64,000 nt of DNA, taken from assembly GCA_026874595.1 (NCBI GenBank), contig CM049311.1:53759676-53823675 (forward strand), read 5' to 3'. Every line of letters begins with the position of its first letter. Positions within the stretch are counted from its first letter, which is position 1. Positions 25,301 through 40,100 of this stretch are shown here, piece by piece. This DNA comes from Sipunculus nudus (Eukaryota > Annelida > Sipuncula > Golfingiida > Sipunculidae). The translations under genes and the position numbers were made by a program. The notes under the pieces were generated by a model. That model searched no databases. It was not told the DNA's origin and saw only the letters and a list, made by a program, of their open reading frames with translations.

Positions 25301-28300
25301 ACAGACATATTGTTTCAAGCATCTAACAACTTACGGACAGGTAGCACACAACATGATGACAGACATATTGATTCAGGCATCCAACAACTTACGGACAGGT
25401 AGCACACAACATGATGACAGACATATTGTTTCAAGCATCTAACAACTTACGGACAGGTAGCACACAACATGATGACAGACATATTGTTTCAAGCATCTAA
25501 CAACTTACGGACAGGTAGCACACAACATGATGACAGACATATTGTTTCAAGCATCTAACAACTTACGGACAGGTAGCACACAACATGATGACAGACATAT
25601 TGTTTCAAGCATCTAACAACTTTCGGACAGGTAGCACACAACATGATGACAGACATATTGTTTCAAGCATCTAACAACTTACGGACAGGTAGGCACACAA
25701 CATGATGACAGACATATTGTTTCAAGCATCTAACAACTTACGGACAGGTAGCACACAACATGATGACAGACATATTGTTTCAAGCATCTAACAACTTTCG
25801 GACAGGTAGCACACAACATGATGACAGACATATTGTTTCAAGCATCTAACAACTTACGGACAGGTAGGCACACAACATGATGACAGACATATTGTTTCAA
25901 GCATCTAACAACTTACGGACAGGTAGCACACAACATGATGACAGACATATTGTTTCAAGCATCTAACAACTTACGGACAGGTAGGCACACATACCATTGT
26001 TCCATGGGGAGGAACAGAGTGTAATGAAGTCCACAACGTTGTTTTTCATCTCCAGCACTGTAGTACTCTTGCCATGGATCACAGTCAAACTGGAGGATCT
26101 GTTTGCCTGATCACTCGGCATTCCACCACTGAATATTGTGAAAGGCTCACTGAAACAAATCATTATGCATGTTGTAATTACCTGGAACATTAGAAGGTTG
26201 GGTATTTGCAGTACAGGCTTCACTGCAATCACCATCTGTTGCCACATTTTTAAAAAGTTGCAAATATTATGTCACCATGCATCTTTCTAACATGAAATTA
26301 TCATTTTAATGTCCCGAGTGCCACCATAACACTTCTATATAGGACCAAGCACTGGTGCGCTTTTACATAGGACCAGGCATTTGTACACTTCTATAAAGTA
26401 AAAGGCACTAGTACACTTCTATATAGGACCAGTCACTGGTATCCTTTTATAAAGGACAAGACATTTCTACACTTCTGAAGAGGACCAAGCAGCAGTACAC
26501 TTCAATAGGACCAGGCACCAGTACACTTCTATATGGGACCAGGCATTGATATACTTTTACATAGGACCAGGCACTGGTACTCTTCTATATATGACCAGGC
26601 TTTGATACACTTCTACATAGGACCAGGCACTGGTACTCTTCTATATATGACCAACCGCTGGGACCCTCCTATATAGGATCAGGCACTGGTAAACTATTAT
26701 ATAGGACCAGGCACCAGTACACTTCTATATAGGACCAGGCTTTGATACACTTCTACATAGGACCAGGCACTGGTACTCTTCTATATAGGACCAGGCTTTA
26801 ATACACTTCTACATAGGACCAGGCACTGGTTCTCTTCTATATATGACCAGCCGCTGGGACCCTCCTATATAGGATCAGGCATTGGTAAACTATTATATAG
26901 GACCAGGCAACAGTACACTTCTATATAGGACCAGGCACTGGTACACTTCTATATAGGACCAGGCACTTACTTTCGTTCTGTATAGGACCAGGCATTTGTA
27001 CACTTCTATAAAGGACCAGGAATCTACTTTCCTTCTGTATAGGACCAGACATCTGTACACTTCTATAAAGGACCAGGCACTTGTACATTTTTACATTGGA
27101 CTAGACACTTTTACAGTTCTACATTTGACCCGGCTTTGGTAGACTTCTATATCGGACCAAGCACTGGTACTCTTCAATATAAGATAAGGGACTCGTGTTC
27201 TGATATATATATATGACAGGTGCTGGTGGTCTCCAATATAAGATATGGGACTGTTGTTCTGATATATATGACAGGTGCTGGTGGTCTCCAATATAAGATA
27301 GGGGACTGTTGTTCTGATATAAAAGACAGGTGATAGTGTTCTTCAATATAAGATAAAGGACTGGTTTTCATATATATAAGACAGGTGCTGGTGCTCTTCC
27401 ATGTAAGTTCAGGCCCTGCTGTTCTTCTAAATATGGTCAGACAGTGGTACTTGGTACTGTGATCAACATATGAACTGCAGTCTGTTTGGTGAGCCCCACC
27501 TGTTTCTGACTGCCTTCCATTCTACCTTCATGATTGGCATGAGTCTGCAGGGTTCTGGTTGTCCATCTCGTCCAGTCTTGCCTGAAAATATAAGTAATAC
27601 ACATTAAATGTCCAGTTCCATGGACATGTAACCATATATTCCATGTCTATGAGGCACAATCTATTACAACATACCAAACTGTAAAATCTATTCCCTGAGC
27701 AGTGTTTTGAAACATATAATAAACAAGAATACGGGTAGTCAACAAGCAACTACGTGTAACCACCAAAATCAGAGTGGATAGGGTGAAGTGAGGCATGGAT
27801 TGAGTGGCCCCTCCAGTTTTGCATACAATAAAAAGCTATGTGAGATCTATCCACATGCAAAATTTCGGCCGAATCAGTCAAATGGTTCCTGAGATATGAG
27901 CTTGGATGTCTGCAGCGTGAAGTGTGTGTAGGTGGCGCCACCTTTCATAAAATCAAGAAAGCTATCCAGGATGTATACGCATGCGGAATTCCAGGTGAAT
28001 TAGTCAAACCACTGCAGAGATACGAGTGATTTTAACCCAAGGCAGATGAACAGATGGACACTGTGCAAACATGGTGGCAGGTGGCGCCACCATTTTTTTG
28101 TGTATGCTATAAAGCTATCCAAGGGCTACATTTGTACAAACAATTTTTTTCTGATCGGTCAAACGAGATATGCGGGTTTATGTAGGGAAACAGGCGCACA
28201 AATGGATGCTGGGAAGAGAGGAACGGTTACAAGTCAACACAAATTGGTTAGGCACCAGTTCACATGTGACCCAATAATTGGTGTAAGTTTTAGAATAATC

Positions 28301-31052
28301 CGTCCAGTAGTCTCAGAGGAGTTCCCTAGAAAAAAATGTGGCGGCGGTGGAACCTGGTCGAAAACATAGTATCCGAAAAACTTTGTTTTGTCAGATACAA
28401 TAACAAGACTGACAGGTGAGTATGAGGATGAAGGATTAAGACCAATAAATGGTATACTTAAGTAAGCAAACCAGAAGTTTACAGAACCACAACTTTAAAT
28501 GCAGGGAAACATAATATAAGCAAGTCTAACAGCAAATGGTGTCATGTGTTGGAAAGAAAGAGACTAACTTAGTTAAAAACATATTAGATCACAGAAACAA
28601 ATGCCATGTGACAACTGATTAACAAAGATTATTTTTGTCCAAAAGGTCAAAAAATGCATCATGTTTCAAATGATTCTGTTTGACACTTATAGATGTAATA
28701 AGTTGATCTACAGATCACACAGCACTGACCTAATTTCATGTAATAATTGGTTCAGTTCGGTGTTGTAAATTTTTCATGAAGGTCTGATGCCTTGGTTCTA
28801 ACAGAGGAGCTGTATCTAAATATAATCACCACAATGTAAAAGCTGTGTGCTTACATAACTCTACATTCTACTTGCATTAATACTCAGCTGTGTGAGAGCA
28901 TACAGCAGAAAACATCTAATATAATACATAATATACAAATCTTTAATCATATAACCAGGATATGTTTTGCACATTCCTTAATACTCATCACAAAAATAAA
29001 TATGTATTCCTTGTGTTATTTATGCCTGTAAGCATGCTATACCGTCACAATGATTTATGCCTTATAATACTTGACCACGAGTTCAGGTATGGTTAACCAA
29101 CATACACATAACAGTGAATGCCTTCAAGTCTCATTGCAATACTTTATCATTCATTTTGTGTGTTAGTTACTGATTTGGCTAAATACCAAATCACACTGGT
29201 GTGTAACAGTCAGTCACAGGCCACCTCAAACACACAGGTACATCAACTGCTGGGATTAACATAGTGAGGCAGACAATTTATGAAACAGAAAGTATTATAG
29301 GAAGGATTGTGCTAGGCAACCAAAAGTTGAATTGTTTATAGGTAGCGGAACATTGTAATGGAAGCTATTTTGGGTTAAAATATAACATGAAACACAGGTA
29401 ATATTTCACTGGAAGGTGTGACAGTGCTGACTGCCTCCTGTGACTTGGTGTTTTACTGTGAGGTGTGACAGTGCTTACTGCCTCCTATGACTGGGTGTTT
29501 TACTGTGAGGTGTTACAGTGCTGACTGCCTTCTGTGACAGCAAAACTTACCATGAGGTGTGATAGTGCTGATTGCCTTTTGTGGTAATTTGATGTTCCAT
29601 GTTGTCAGTGTCCCATCAGTATGACTGCAGATAAACTGCTTGCCTTCATGTTGCCAAGTCACCGATCTCAACGGCTAAAATAGAATCAGGAGATATTCAC
29701 TACTACAAATCCTATTCCCACTGTAGTGAATCAAGTGACACATGGGTTGTAAAACAAGAAACATCAATTGTTACACTGACAGTTAGTCCGGATATGTTAA
29801 AAAACATTGCCTGTCAGTGAAATGGACAACTTGATCAACTAGACATAAACAGTGACTTACAATCATGGTGAATTGTAATAATGAGATAATTTTCAGGGAT
29901 CTGAATCTAACAATCAGCAGCTTGTCCATTACTTTTAAAGCTTTTGAACCCTACTATTTATAATAATTTCCTGCAAACTGGCCAAGCTACTGCAATCAAA
30001 ATACACAGGCCCAACATTTTCTCATTGAACATTTAAACAGATGTTAACATGTGACTCATTTAATTTCTTCTAGTCATCATTCAACATTAACAGTCAGTCA
30101 CATCATAGGATCACAGGAAACCATTAGTCAGATGGACTGAGATTAGACTGTAAAGGAGCACACAGATATGACTATGCAGAAGGCACACATTAACATTTAG
30201 TGCTGGGCAAAAAGCTCCTTTCCTCCAGAAAAGTTTGGCTGGTCATTGTATTGGGCATTAAAAATACTGTGCTGATACAGTCTCAGTCATAATATAGCCA
30301 ACAGTTAAATTTTAAAAAATCCTATAGTCTTCCACCATTGATATTTGGGGATTATTCTGTTAAACTCAAATATTATCACACACTTTGACCGTAAAGCTTA
30401 TGAGATACCACAAGCCTATTGTGAGATTTAAAACTTCATAACAAAACCAACATTTATATTTTTCAGCCTTCTGGTTCTCCTGAATCTTGAGGCAAAGGGA
30501 CATGGCTTCTGTCAGTTGTTGGCAGCCTCACTTTGATAACAACATCTTTTTAGAATATTTATGAGCCTAAACAACCAATCAGGAGCTTTTAAGTGTATTT
30601 GTTTGAGCATGTGACCAGTGACCTTGACCTTCAAGATTGGGGCTGAGATGTTGTAAAAAACAAACTGTTTACTCAGATATTGGTTTTATTGCATTAGTTA
30701 AAAATTTGGCAAGGTATGGTTTTAATTTAATTACAGTTTATTAAGCTTAAGCCCCATTCCTTCAGTACAGCATGCCAACTGAAATTAATCTACCAGTTTA
30801 GGAAAATATTGTCTACTGTGAAATACTACAGTACTGCAGGTAACAGTTTTGAACAAATACACAGGTATAAACTTACCTGACTACAGTTATACCTAGCTTC
30901 AGCAGCTTTGCTTCGCAGATCCCATGACACAAGCGTGCCAGATTCAAAGCCTATCAATAACTGAAACATGAAAAGGAGATATCATACATCAGTATTTTCA
31001 AGTCAATAAAAGAATGGAGAAAAGTAATGGATTAAATACAATATGGCCTCAC

Positions 31053-31110
<58 letters not shown>

Positions 31111-34100
31111 TAGAGTGAGACCTCGTTGTGTCGAACTCCCTTAATTCAAATACCCTGCTTATGCCAAAGTTACAGACTCAATATTCCGGACAACTCTAGT
31201 TAAAACCAGCAACTACGTGTATCCGCAAAAATCAGAGTGGAACGGGTGAAGTGAGGCATGGATTGAGTGGCAAGGGGAAAAAAAAGTGAAGTGTTGCATA
31301 TTAGCATGGATGTCTGCAGCGGAAATGTGTATGTAGGTTGCGCCACCTACCACAAAATCCAGAAAGCTGTCCAAGTTGTATACACATAAAAAATTTAAGG
31401 CAAATAAGTCAAACCACTACATGTATATGAGTGATTTTAGCCCATGGCAGACAAACAGACAGATGCTGTGCAAAAATGGTTGCAAAATCGCTGCAGGTGG
31501 CACCACCAGTTTTGCGTATGATAAAGAGCTATGAGAGATCTATAAACATGCAAAACTTTGGCCCTATTGGTCGAACGGTTCCCAAATATGAGCTTGGATG
31601 TCTGCAGTGTAAGCTAGAATGTAGGTGGTGCCACCTGTCATAAAATCAAGAGAGCTGTCCAGGATGCATAAACCTGCAAAATTTTAGGCAGATATGTCAA
31701 ACAGCTGCCGAGATATGAGTGATTTTATCCCACAACAGAGAAACAGACGGATGCTTGGCAAAATTGCTGCAGGTGGCGCCACCAGTTTTGCGTATGATAA
31801 AGAGCTATGTTAGATCTATACACATGCATAATTTTGGCCCAATCAGTCAAACAGTTCCCGAGATATGAGCTTGGATGTCTGCAGCGTAAACGTGAATGTA
31901 GGTGGTGCCACCTGTCATAAAATCAAGAAAGCTATCCAGGATGTATATGCATGCTGAATTAGTCATGGTTAATTAGTCAAACCACTGCAGAGATATGAGT
32001 GATTTTAACCCAAGGCAGACTAACAGATGGACACTGTGCAAATATGGTTGCACTAGGCGCCACCATTTTTTGTGTATGTTATAAAGCTATCCAAGGGCTA
32101 CATTTGTACACAATTTTTTTTCCTGATTGGTCAAACGGTTCTCGAGATATGCGAGTTTATGTGTGGAAAAAGACGCCGAGGAAACGGATGCTGGTCAAAG
32201 AGGAAAGGTAAGAGGTCAACCCCAATTGGTTAGGCACCAGTTCACATGTGACCTGATAATTGGTATAAGTTTCAGAAAAATCGGTCCAGTAGTTTCAGAG
32301 AAGTTCTCTGGAAACGAACATGGTGGCGGAACCTGGTCAAAAACATAGTATCCGCAAAATTTTGTTTTGGCGGATACAATTATTATCAAATAAAACCTGC
32401 TTTTGTCGAACCTTGGATGTGTGGAAGTTTTCTGAGGGTCCCTCAACTTTGACACTCCGAGGTTACACTGTATATAAATAAACATACATGTATGACACCA
32501 TTGACACTTATTGTTTATTATGGCCATGTCCGTTTTATTCCATGCATTAAATAAACAACATTATACCCATAATTCTGACAACCCACTTGCAATATCCAGC
32601 TTGAGTTGTTATGTGATAGCTTTTAAGATTCTGGTGAGGAATGATTTGGTCATGATTTGTAAAGGGCACAGAAATATAACATCAAAGGTGGTAATCTATC
32701 TGAGGAAAAGAAATTGAACCTACAAAGGCTGAGAAGAGAGTGAAATCACAAGCGATGAGCTACAAATGATAGCAAGGATACTTAGACAAATTATACCCTT
32801 TAGGTCTTAGTTAAATGCTGCTAGAACTGGTTGGTAGGACACAGACACAGGTTTACAGCCTGTAGCAGCACAGCAGGTCCTCACCTTGTTTGGGTCTACA
32901 GGGTTGCTGCTCAGGTGAAGCACCTGTCCGGGGTGGGTCTTCCTGGATCTGAAGGTATATCAAATATGTAATTAACATACCTGTACCCAAACTGGTCAAA
33001 TATATAAAGAGTCAATACGTTACAATTCAGAATGCAACAGAGAAATCAGTCCATCTGTAGCTTATAATATATACAGGGTTCGGTCTAAACGCATGCCTGC
33101 TAGCCGGCGGCGAGTGTGAAATTGGACGGACTGGTACAATCTCATTACTTTCAGCCCAACTGGCTAATTTTAACATTTGTTTTTCCATTCTAACCAAGCT
33201 TACCACACATGCCACCATTTTTAACCAGGTTGAAACTTCATTTCAAACAACATTTAATATAAATTGTATAAATTATATTGTATAAAATGTATAAATTATG
33301 TATAAATGTTTCATATTACCTGGTCATCCTTAAAAAAATTGTGTTGGGACTAACCCGGCTGATCAAGATATTGTGATTGGCGGAGCTGTCATGTGTTATA
33401 AGCAGAGGGCCAATAAGAAGTTTGTAGTAAAATTCCCCCATGTGACTTCATTCATTACTATTTTAGCGGTGATTGTTCATGTTCATTGACACCATGTCAC
33501 TTTCGGTGGTAATAATTTTCAGCTATGTTGACCGTGGCACCATGAGTATATAATGCAAATGACTAGGGCCCATATACAGGAAACTGCAGCTGACGTTGAC
33601 TAACGCATGATCTCCACAAATCAGATGTTTGGTACTGCAAAAATTGCATGATTTCATCAGTTTGCCTGTTTGTTAGGTTGTGTTTCTCTTTTACTGGCTT
33701 TGTTACTTTCATTTTAGTAATAGTGTTTCAAGTAAATTGATCTTACCTGACCGTACGGATAGAGATCAACATTGCTTGCTCAGCCATTAATTACAGAAAA
33801 AAATATGTTTTTTTCCAGAGGTTTAAAAAATGAGAAAGTGATAATAGGTTTGAAATTATTTTGAGAAATAAGCCTTAATTAATGTCCATGTGCAATACTA
33901 CAAATTTTAGTTTGGTCTGATGTTTGATACAACTGCTTTTATATATATGATTCAGTGATTCAGACAATGCTGAGGGATGAAAGTTTTTGCCCAAGCTGAA
34001 GTGGTCATCTCAGACATTAAAGTTGTTTTGGAAATACACTTATGTTTACTTTGTTTTATGCCAGCTTTACTGTTGGAGAGAGGAGTTATGTTTCAGGTAG

Positions 34101-37100
34101 CAGATAAGCTTCAAAGCTGTGCTAGTATCACTAAACACTTTTAAATATTCAAATACCATTTTTATTTAGACCATTATAGTGTTCTTGATGCAATTAAAAT
34201 ACTACATAAAAAACTACTTACTAGAGAAATACTGCTTAAAAATACCACCAAAAAAAGGGGTTCAGTGCAAATTGGTGCAGGCCAGTGCAAAATTAGAGCC
34301 ACTAGCCCAACGGGCTAGTAAAGAAAATTCTTAAGATCAAACCCTGATATATGTTGCATCTATCTTCTTCAAGAATTCTAGGTCTGTAATAATAAATCTT
34401 CTAAGAGGAGAAAATCTTCTAAGATTTCATGACCTATTTCTAGATGAAAACTTATTTTCTGATGTATAAGCATTTATCAGACATTCATAAGAATTTAATT
34501 AGCCTTTTAAAATTACACTGACAAATATAACAAAGAGCAGACTGAAATTATATAATGATGATTTTTAAGATAAACTTTATTTTGCATTTGTCATAATCAA
34601 AAGTAATTAATTAAAAAAGTGCACTCATGTATATGCGCCAAACCTAAAAATGTTTCCAGTGCAAGGAAATGCACATAAAAGATATGAATAAAACTGTCTG
34701 TTTCACTAGCTGATCTTGAAACATTTGGTTTTTTTTTCCAGAAAATATATAATAGCTTTAGTAATCCTCTGTTAAACTCACAGTTCTATGGCCTTGTTCC
34801 AATTGATGACATATCCTGAGAGAACAAAGGACTCTATATTTGCTATGTGGACATTGCCCTTCTCTGTGCCGATGTACAGCCATTTGCTTTGGAACGGTAA
34901 ATGACAACAAGTAATCCTGAAAAAGAAAAGAAGCATTCTCCAGTTACCAGAATCATCGCTGAAACTACATGACACATTACTGTTTTCACTAAATGATACA
35001 CTGTTAATTGACCTTATCCATTTCACCAGCCACACGTATCAGAGATATCTGACATGCTTTATTAGGGATAATATTATTAGCATGCATGTGCATGCCTTTC
35101 ACGGCTAAAGCAATTGTGTTTTTGGCCCAGTTGCAGTGAAATTAATTGGAGGACAACTGTGAGAACCTGAACAAACAGGGTTCAACTTGGAAACGCTGTA
35201 TGTTTTAAACATATCTGTATCTGACAATCCATGCTACGTACGTAAAAAAAATGATGTTAATTCCTTTATTTCTGGTCATATTACAAAAATACTTAGCTAT
35301 GTCGCTATAATGAAGCATTTATTAATATTAGACACCTGAATACTTGATATCATCGTTTCTCCTGTTTGTTCACATGCAGAGGTCAGATGAGCCAAACCCT
35401 GCAGACCCGAACCCTGCTTCAGACATGTGCAGTGCGCATGCTTGTGGGAAAGGTCTATTTAATCTGGAGTTTCACACTGTAGCTCCGATTATAACTTATA
35501 AACCTATAACATTTTTATGCATATTTGAGTTTATAAAGAAATAAAGTTTATTAGTTTTAACAGATCAGATGGGGATGGCTGAGCCAATTCCTGTGATTCT
35601 GCAGTGATTCTAACTCCAGATTGTAAGGAGATCTCCCCAAAAGCTGTTGAACAGCTGAAAAGGAACGCGACTTAATGAAGTTGGCTGGCCAACTGACGCA
35701 TTTCATTCTGAAATTACATCATGATAACTAAGTTTCTAAAGCAATGACTGATGTCAGCCGAAAGTATAAATATAATGTGAAAAAAAGTACAAGAACTAAG
35801 TTCCCTGTACCCTGTACATAAAAAAAAAAGATTAAAGCTTTAATGTTTGGTAACTAAAATTTCAACAGTTGAGGTCAAGTAGACTTGGTTTGTTGACTGA
35901 ATATACAGATTAAGGGCAGAGGTTTCTTCAGCTGATCTGGAACAATTAAGATCTACAAATCATCAAGTTTTAGTACAAGGACCTAGAGGCACAAATAGTC
36001 CCCAGCAATATGCTTAACTAGGAAAGTGTGATATCAGTGATGGAGCAGGATGAACGGACAGAAGGACAGACAGAATTGGACCATTTCAGTAGTTCTCCCT
36101 CCTTAGTAAGTCCTTACGGTGGTGGATAACAGCCCATGTTTAAACAAATACTATTTTGCATTACAAGGGGGGCATCTTACTTTCATTTGTCTGACTGTAG
36201 AGCAGTCTCACTTCAATAAAACTTGACCCACTAATGAGAGCTGACACCCTGCACCTAAACAGATGATGAGGAGGGGGACCTCACTGACTGCTTGGCAATC
36301 AAAGCCTATATTTAGAGTGGCTGGTATATGGCTAACTGACAAAGCTAGCACTGGTCAAGGATGTATTGGCCTCATTACCTTTTTAAGTTCTGTTTTGACA
36401 TGCAAATCCACATTTCTCTTTAATTTATGTTGTCAACTCATAAACCAATGACAAGATTATAAATGTATTTAGGCCAAAAAAAAATGTTTGGTTCTCAGGC
36501 ACTTTTCTTCAGAAACCAATGCTGGCGGGCATTTTTTTTTATTTTTTTGTATGTTTCAATAAAAATGTCAAATGAAAAAAAAAAAGCATGATAATAACAG
36601 ATTTATTTTACTGAACAAGTAAAAGCACTGCATAAGAAAGGAAATTTTATCAAAATTGTATGATTTTATCTTTTTGCAAGAAATGTCCGAGCGGCTGGAG
36701 CTAAAAATCGGTAAGGTTCTGAGGAAAATCAAAATAAAAATCTTTGATGCAGGGGTTTAAAATTTTCGCGGGTGGTGCCTGAGAACCATACCTTTTATTT
36801 TTTTGGCCTTATCCAGTTAGCCTTTATATGCGAGCACAATCACATCAGCAGTGTGCTGACTTCAGTCCAGAAGCATATATTCAGTGAGAGTAAAGGCAGC
36901 TATTCATGAACCTTTTATGTCACAGGCTAACTCCGTGTACATATTAATGAACTTAAAGTAATTCCTGTTAAGAAAAGTTTTCATAACGTCTCTCTGATGG
37001 ATTAATGAGCTTGTTTATCTAAAAGCTGTTAGGTGACACCATACATTTGTGTGTTGACAAAATCATGCATACATTTGCGTGTTGACAAAATCATGTAAAC

Positions 37101-40100
37101 TAAGGTGGTTGGTTGCAGATGTGTGGATGTTAAAAAGTTAACAGCTGCAAAACACCATTTCTAAAGCTCTGGTTTGTCTGATTTGCTGTCAGATGTCCTT
37201 ATTGAATATGTCTGTATTCTTTTTGAGGGTCCCTGATGTTATAAACAAATTAATATAAACAAAAGGAACGGGTTATGCCTTGATGGATGGGCGTTTTCTG
37301 GCATAAGGATTATATTTAGTTAACAGACATTAGATATCGGAATAGGCCCCTTTAAGGTCTAAACAATCGTCAAACAACCTTGGTTTAATTTAGCTTTAGA
37401 ATTCATATTAATAATAATTTTAGACACAGTGATGTATATATATTTAGAATCCTCTGAATATTCTCTATCAGATGAGATATATTTAAAAAGTGTAACAGTT
37501 TCCACTTTGAAAATTTAAAACTTGAAATGATTTAAAATTATTTTTTTTTAATTGGATATATCTCAAAATTGGCATGGGGTATGTGTGTGGAAATAGTATC
37601 ATTTGAAACTACAAACAAATATCTCCAGGCATTTTTTTTTTTTATTTATAGTCTTTTTTTCATAATGAATTTTAAATTTAAAACAAGGGACCTATGGGTC
37701 ACGGCGCTCAGCTGATCATGATTGAACTATAAATGTATCACCATTGTGATACTATATTTAGTCGACAAACCTTATGAATATCATGGACATATTATAAAGG
37801 AATATAATGTAATATGCGAGTAAATCATGTATGAAATAACCTGACTGATGGATTAATATGGAGTAAATATAGTGGTTTATTTTTTATTTATTTGGGAGCT
37901 GTTGAAAATAGCAATATATCCGAGCAAATATGAATGCAATGAAAGTACACTAAGCAGTGGTAGAATGATGATAAGGCTATTTGTTGAAGGATCTATAGTG
38001 TATAGAAGTCCGCAAGATTTCAATTTGACATATATAATGTTATTATTAACTATGCTGAAGAGTGGATTTATGAATTGTGACTGTATGACATGATATCTCT
38101 TAGGTCTTGACAAGGTACATTATATTGATGCCCACCACATCTACATATTACACAATATTGACATAATTTCTGGCACGTACATAGGCAACAAACAGTTATA
38201 CAATATATAAAAATATGAATATATCTGATTCAACTTGTTCTCGTTTACTGAGGCTGACATTGGGATGGGGTTCGGAGAAGGAAACAGTGTGGGCAGCAAG
38301 GAGGGTTGGATGTAGAGAGAAAAGGAGATAGAGAGAGAGGGAGGGAGTATTCAACAGTACTTAAACACCTGGAAGGTTAAAATCTAAAATATTATGAAAT
38401 GTAGATAAAGTCTGAGAGAAAGAGGTAATCTAGGCTATGGTTGGTTGATATGATTGAAGAAATTGTTGCAAATAATATTTTAAGATCTGACCTTGCGTTT
38501 CATTGGATACCTTTTTGACAGGCTGTTGACAGTTCAACATTTTACACATTTGTCTAATGAGATCCAATTTTTTTAATTTAAACTTTAATTAAACTGTTTT
38601 TTCTATTTTATGATATGTATACAGTTGCTATAAAATCCCCACTCCACAGGCGGAAGGACTTGATGGGGGGGGGGGGTTACGATGGGAGTTACAACGCCTC
38701 TGTCTCTCTGTATATATTTTCTTCAAATTATTAAATTTTATGCTATAGCAATAGCACTATTGTTGACAGTGCGAAGGAGCAAGGACTTAGTGGGGTGGGG
38801 GAAGGGGATGGTGGGAGTTACAATACCCTTGCATATACGTACAGGATATGAAATTTAATTAATCAGAGCTTACAGGAAAAAAAAGTTTATTCATAATTAT
38901 TAAATATTTAAAACAGGCAAGAAAGCTAGAGAAACAAAGCAAATAATTTTAATTCCCATTCTTCTGAGCCAGGAAATTATGAACAATTTTTACATAAATT
39001 CCCTTTATTATAACATCATTTTTTTCCAGGTTTGAAAATGTAACTATACATTTAGAGTATAACATATATATGTGAATATTTCAGTTGATTCACATTTCTT
39101 AATTGCATCAACATATATATCTAATAAATTAGGTTTATAGTACCTGTCAACATAATGGGGTTGAGGGAGGAAGGGAGGCATAGGGGTGAGAGAGAGAGAA
39201 AGAGAGAGAGAGAAAGAGAGCTAGAAAGAGAGAAAGGGAAAGAGAGAGGAGAAAGGTTCTCTGGTAATTACTGCCTGACCCAGCCTGACCCAGACACTCA
39301 CAGAAGCAGTAGGCAAGGAGTGAAGGTGTTATGTAACAGCCTGGAACACTGTTAACCAATGACTTGATGTAAACATTCAAGACATGGTGCTATAAATATG
39401 GGTCACTGTGCTCAGTTGAAGTTGGACTTGAAGGTAAAAATCTAAAATAATAATGGAGATCAAGTCTAAGATGAAAAGGTAATATATGCCATGGCTGGTT
39501 GACATGATTGGTTTGTATTGATGAGTGAGAAATTGTTGCAAATAATATTCTGTGACCAAACCATGCATTCTCTAATGTCAAAATTGAAGCATGTGAGCAG
39601 TTTGTGAACATAAGATGTATATTATTACCATGATCATTGGCTGGCTTTTTGATAGTTTGTTGACAGTTCAGTAGTTTACACATTTGCTCAATCGGATCTG
39701 TTTTACATAATATATATTATTAAATATATGTATTTTTATTTTATAAAATGTATACAGTTGAAATATAACTGATGTCTCCAGTCCCCAGATGCAAGAACCT
39801 GGTGGTGGTGGTTGGGGGGGGGGGGGGGGGGGGAGGGCTGGAATGATGGGAGTTACAACATCTCTGTATTAACATAGTGTATATACATATAGGATTTCCA
39901 CTTAATTCAACAATACTTACAGGATTAAATAGTCCATTCATAATTACATAATATTTAAAATATCTCGAAGGAATTAAGTTCTGGTGACCAAATTCTTGGC
40001 ATGGTAGGGGATTTTGGAGACATCTTACTGTATGCCTAGTTTAAGGAACTTAGAGCTGAAGCTGGGGAGCTGAGCTCTAGGAAACTGCATAACACTAGGT

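Noticed and set aside
24526-25994. Possible CRISPR array
   Set aside because: The repeats are contiguous with no unique spacers, and the host is a eukaryote.
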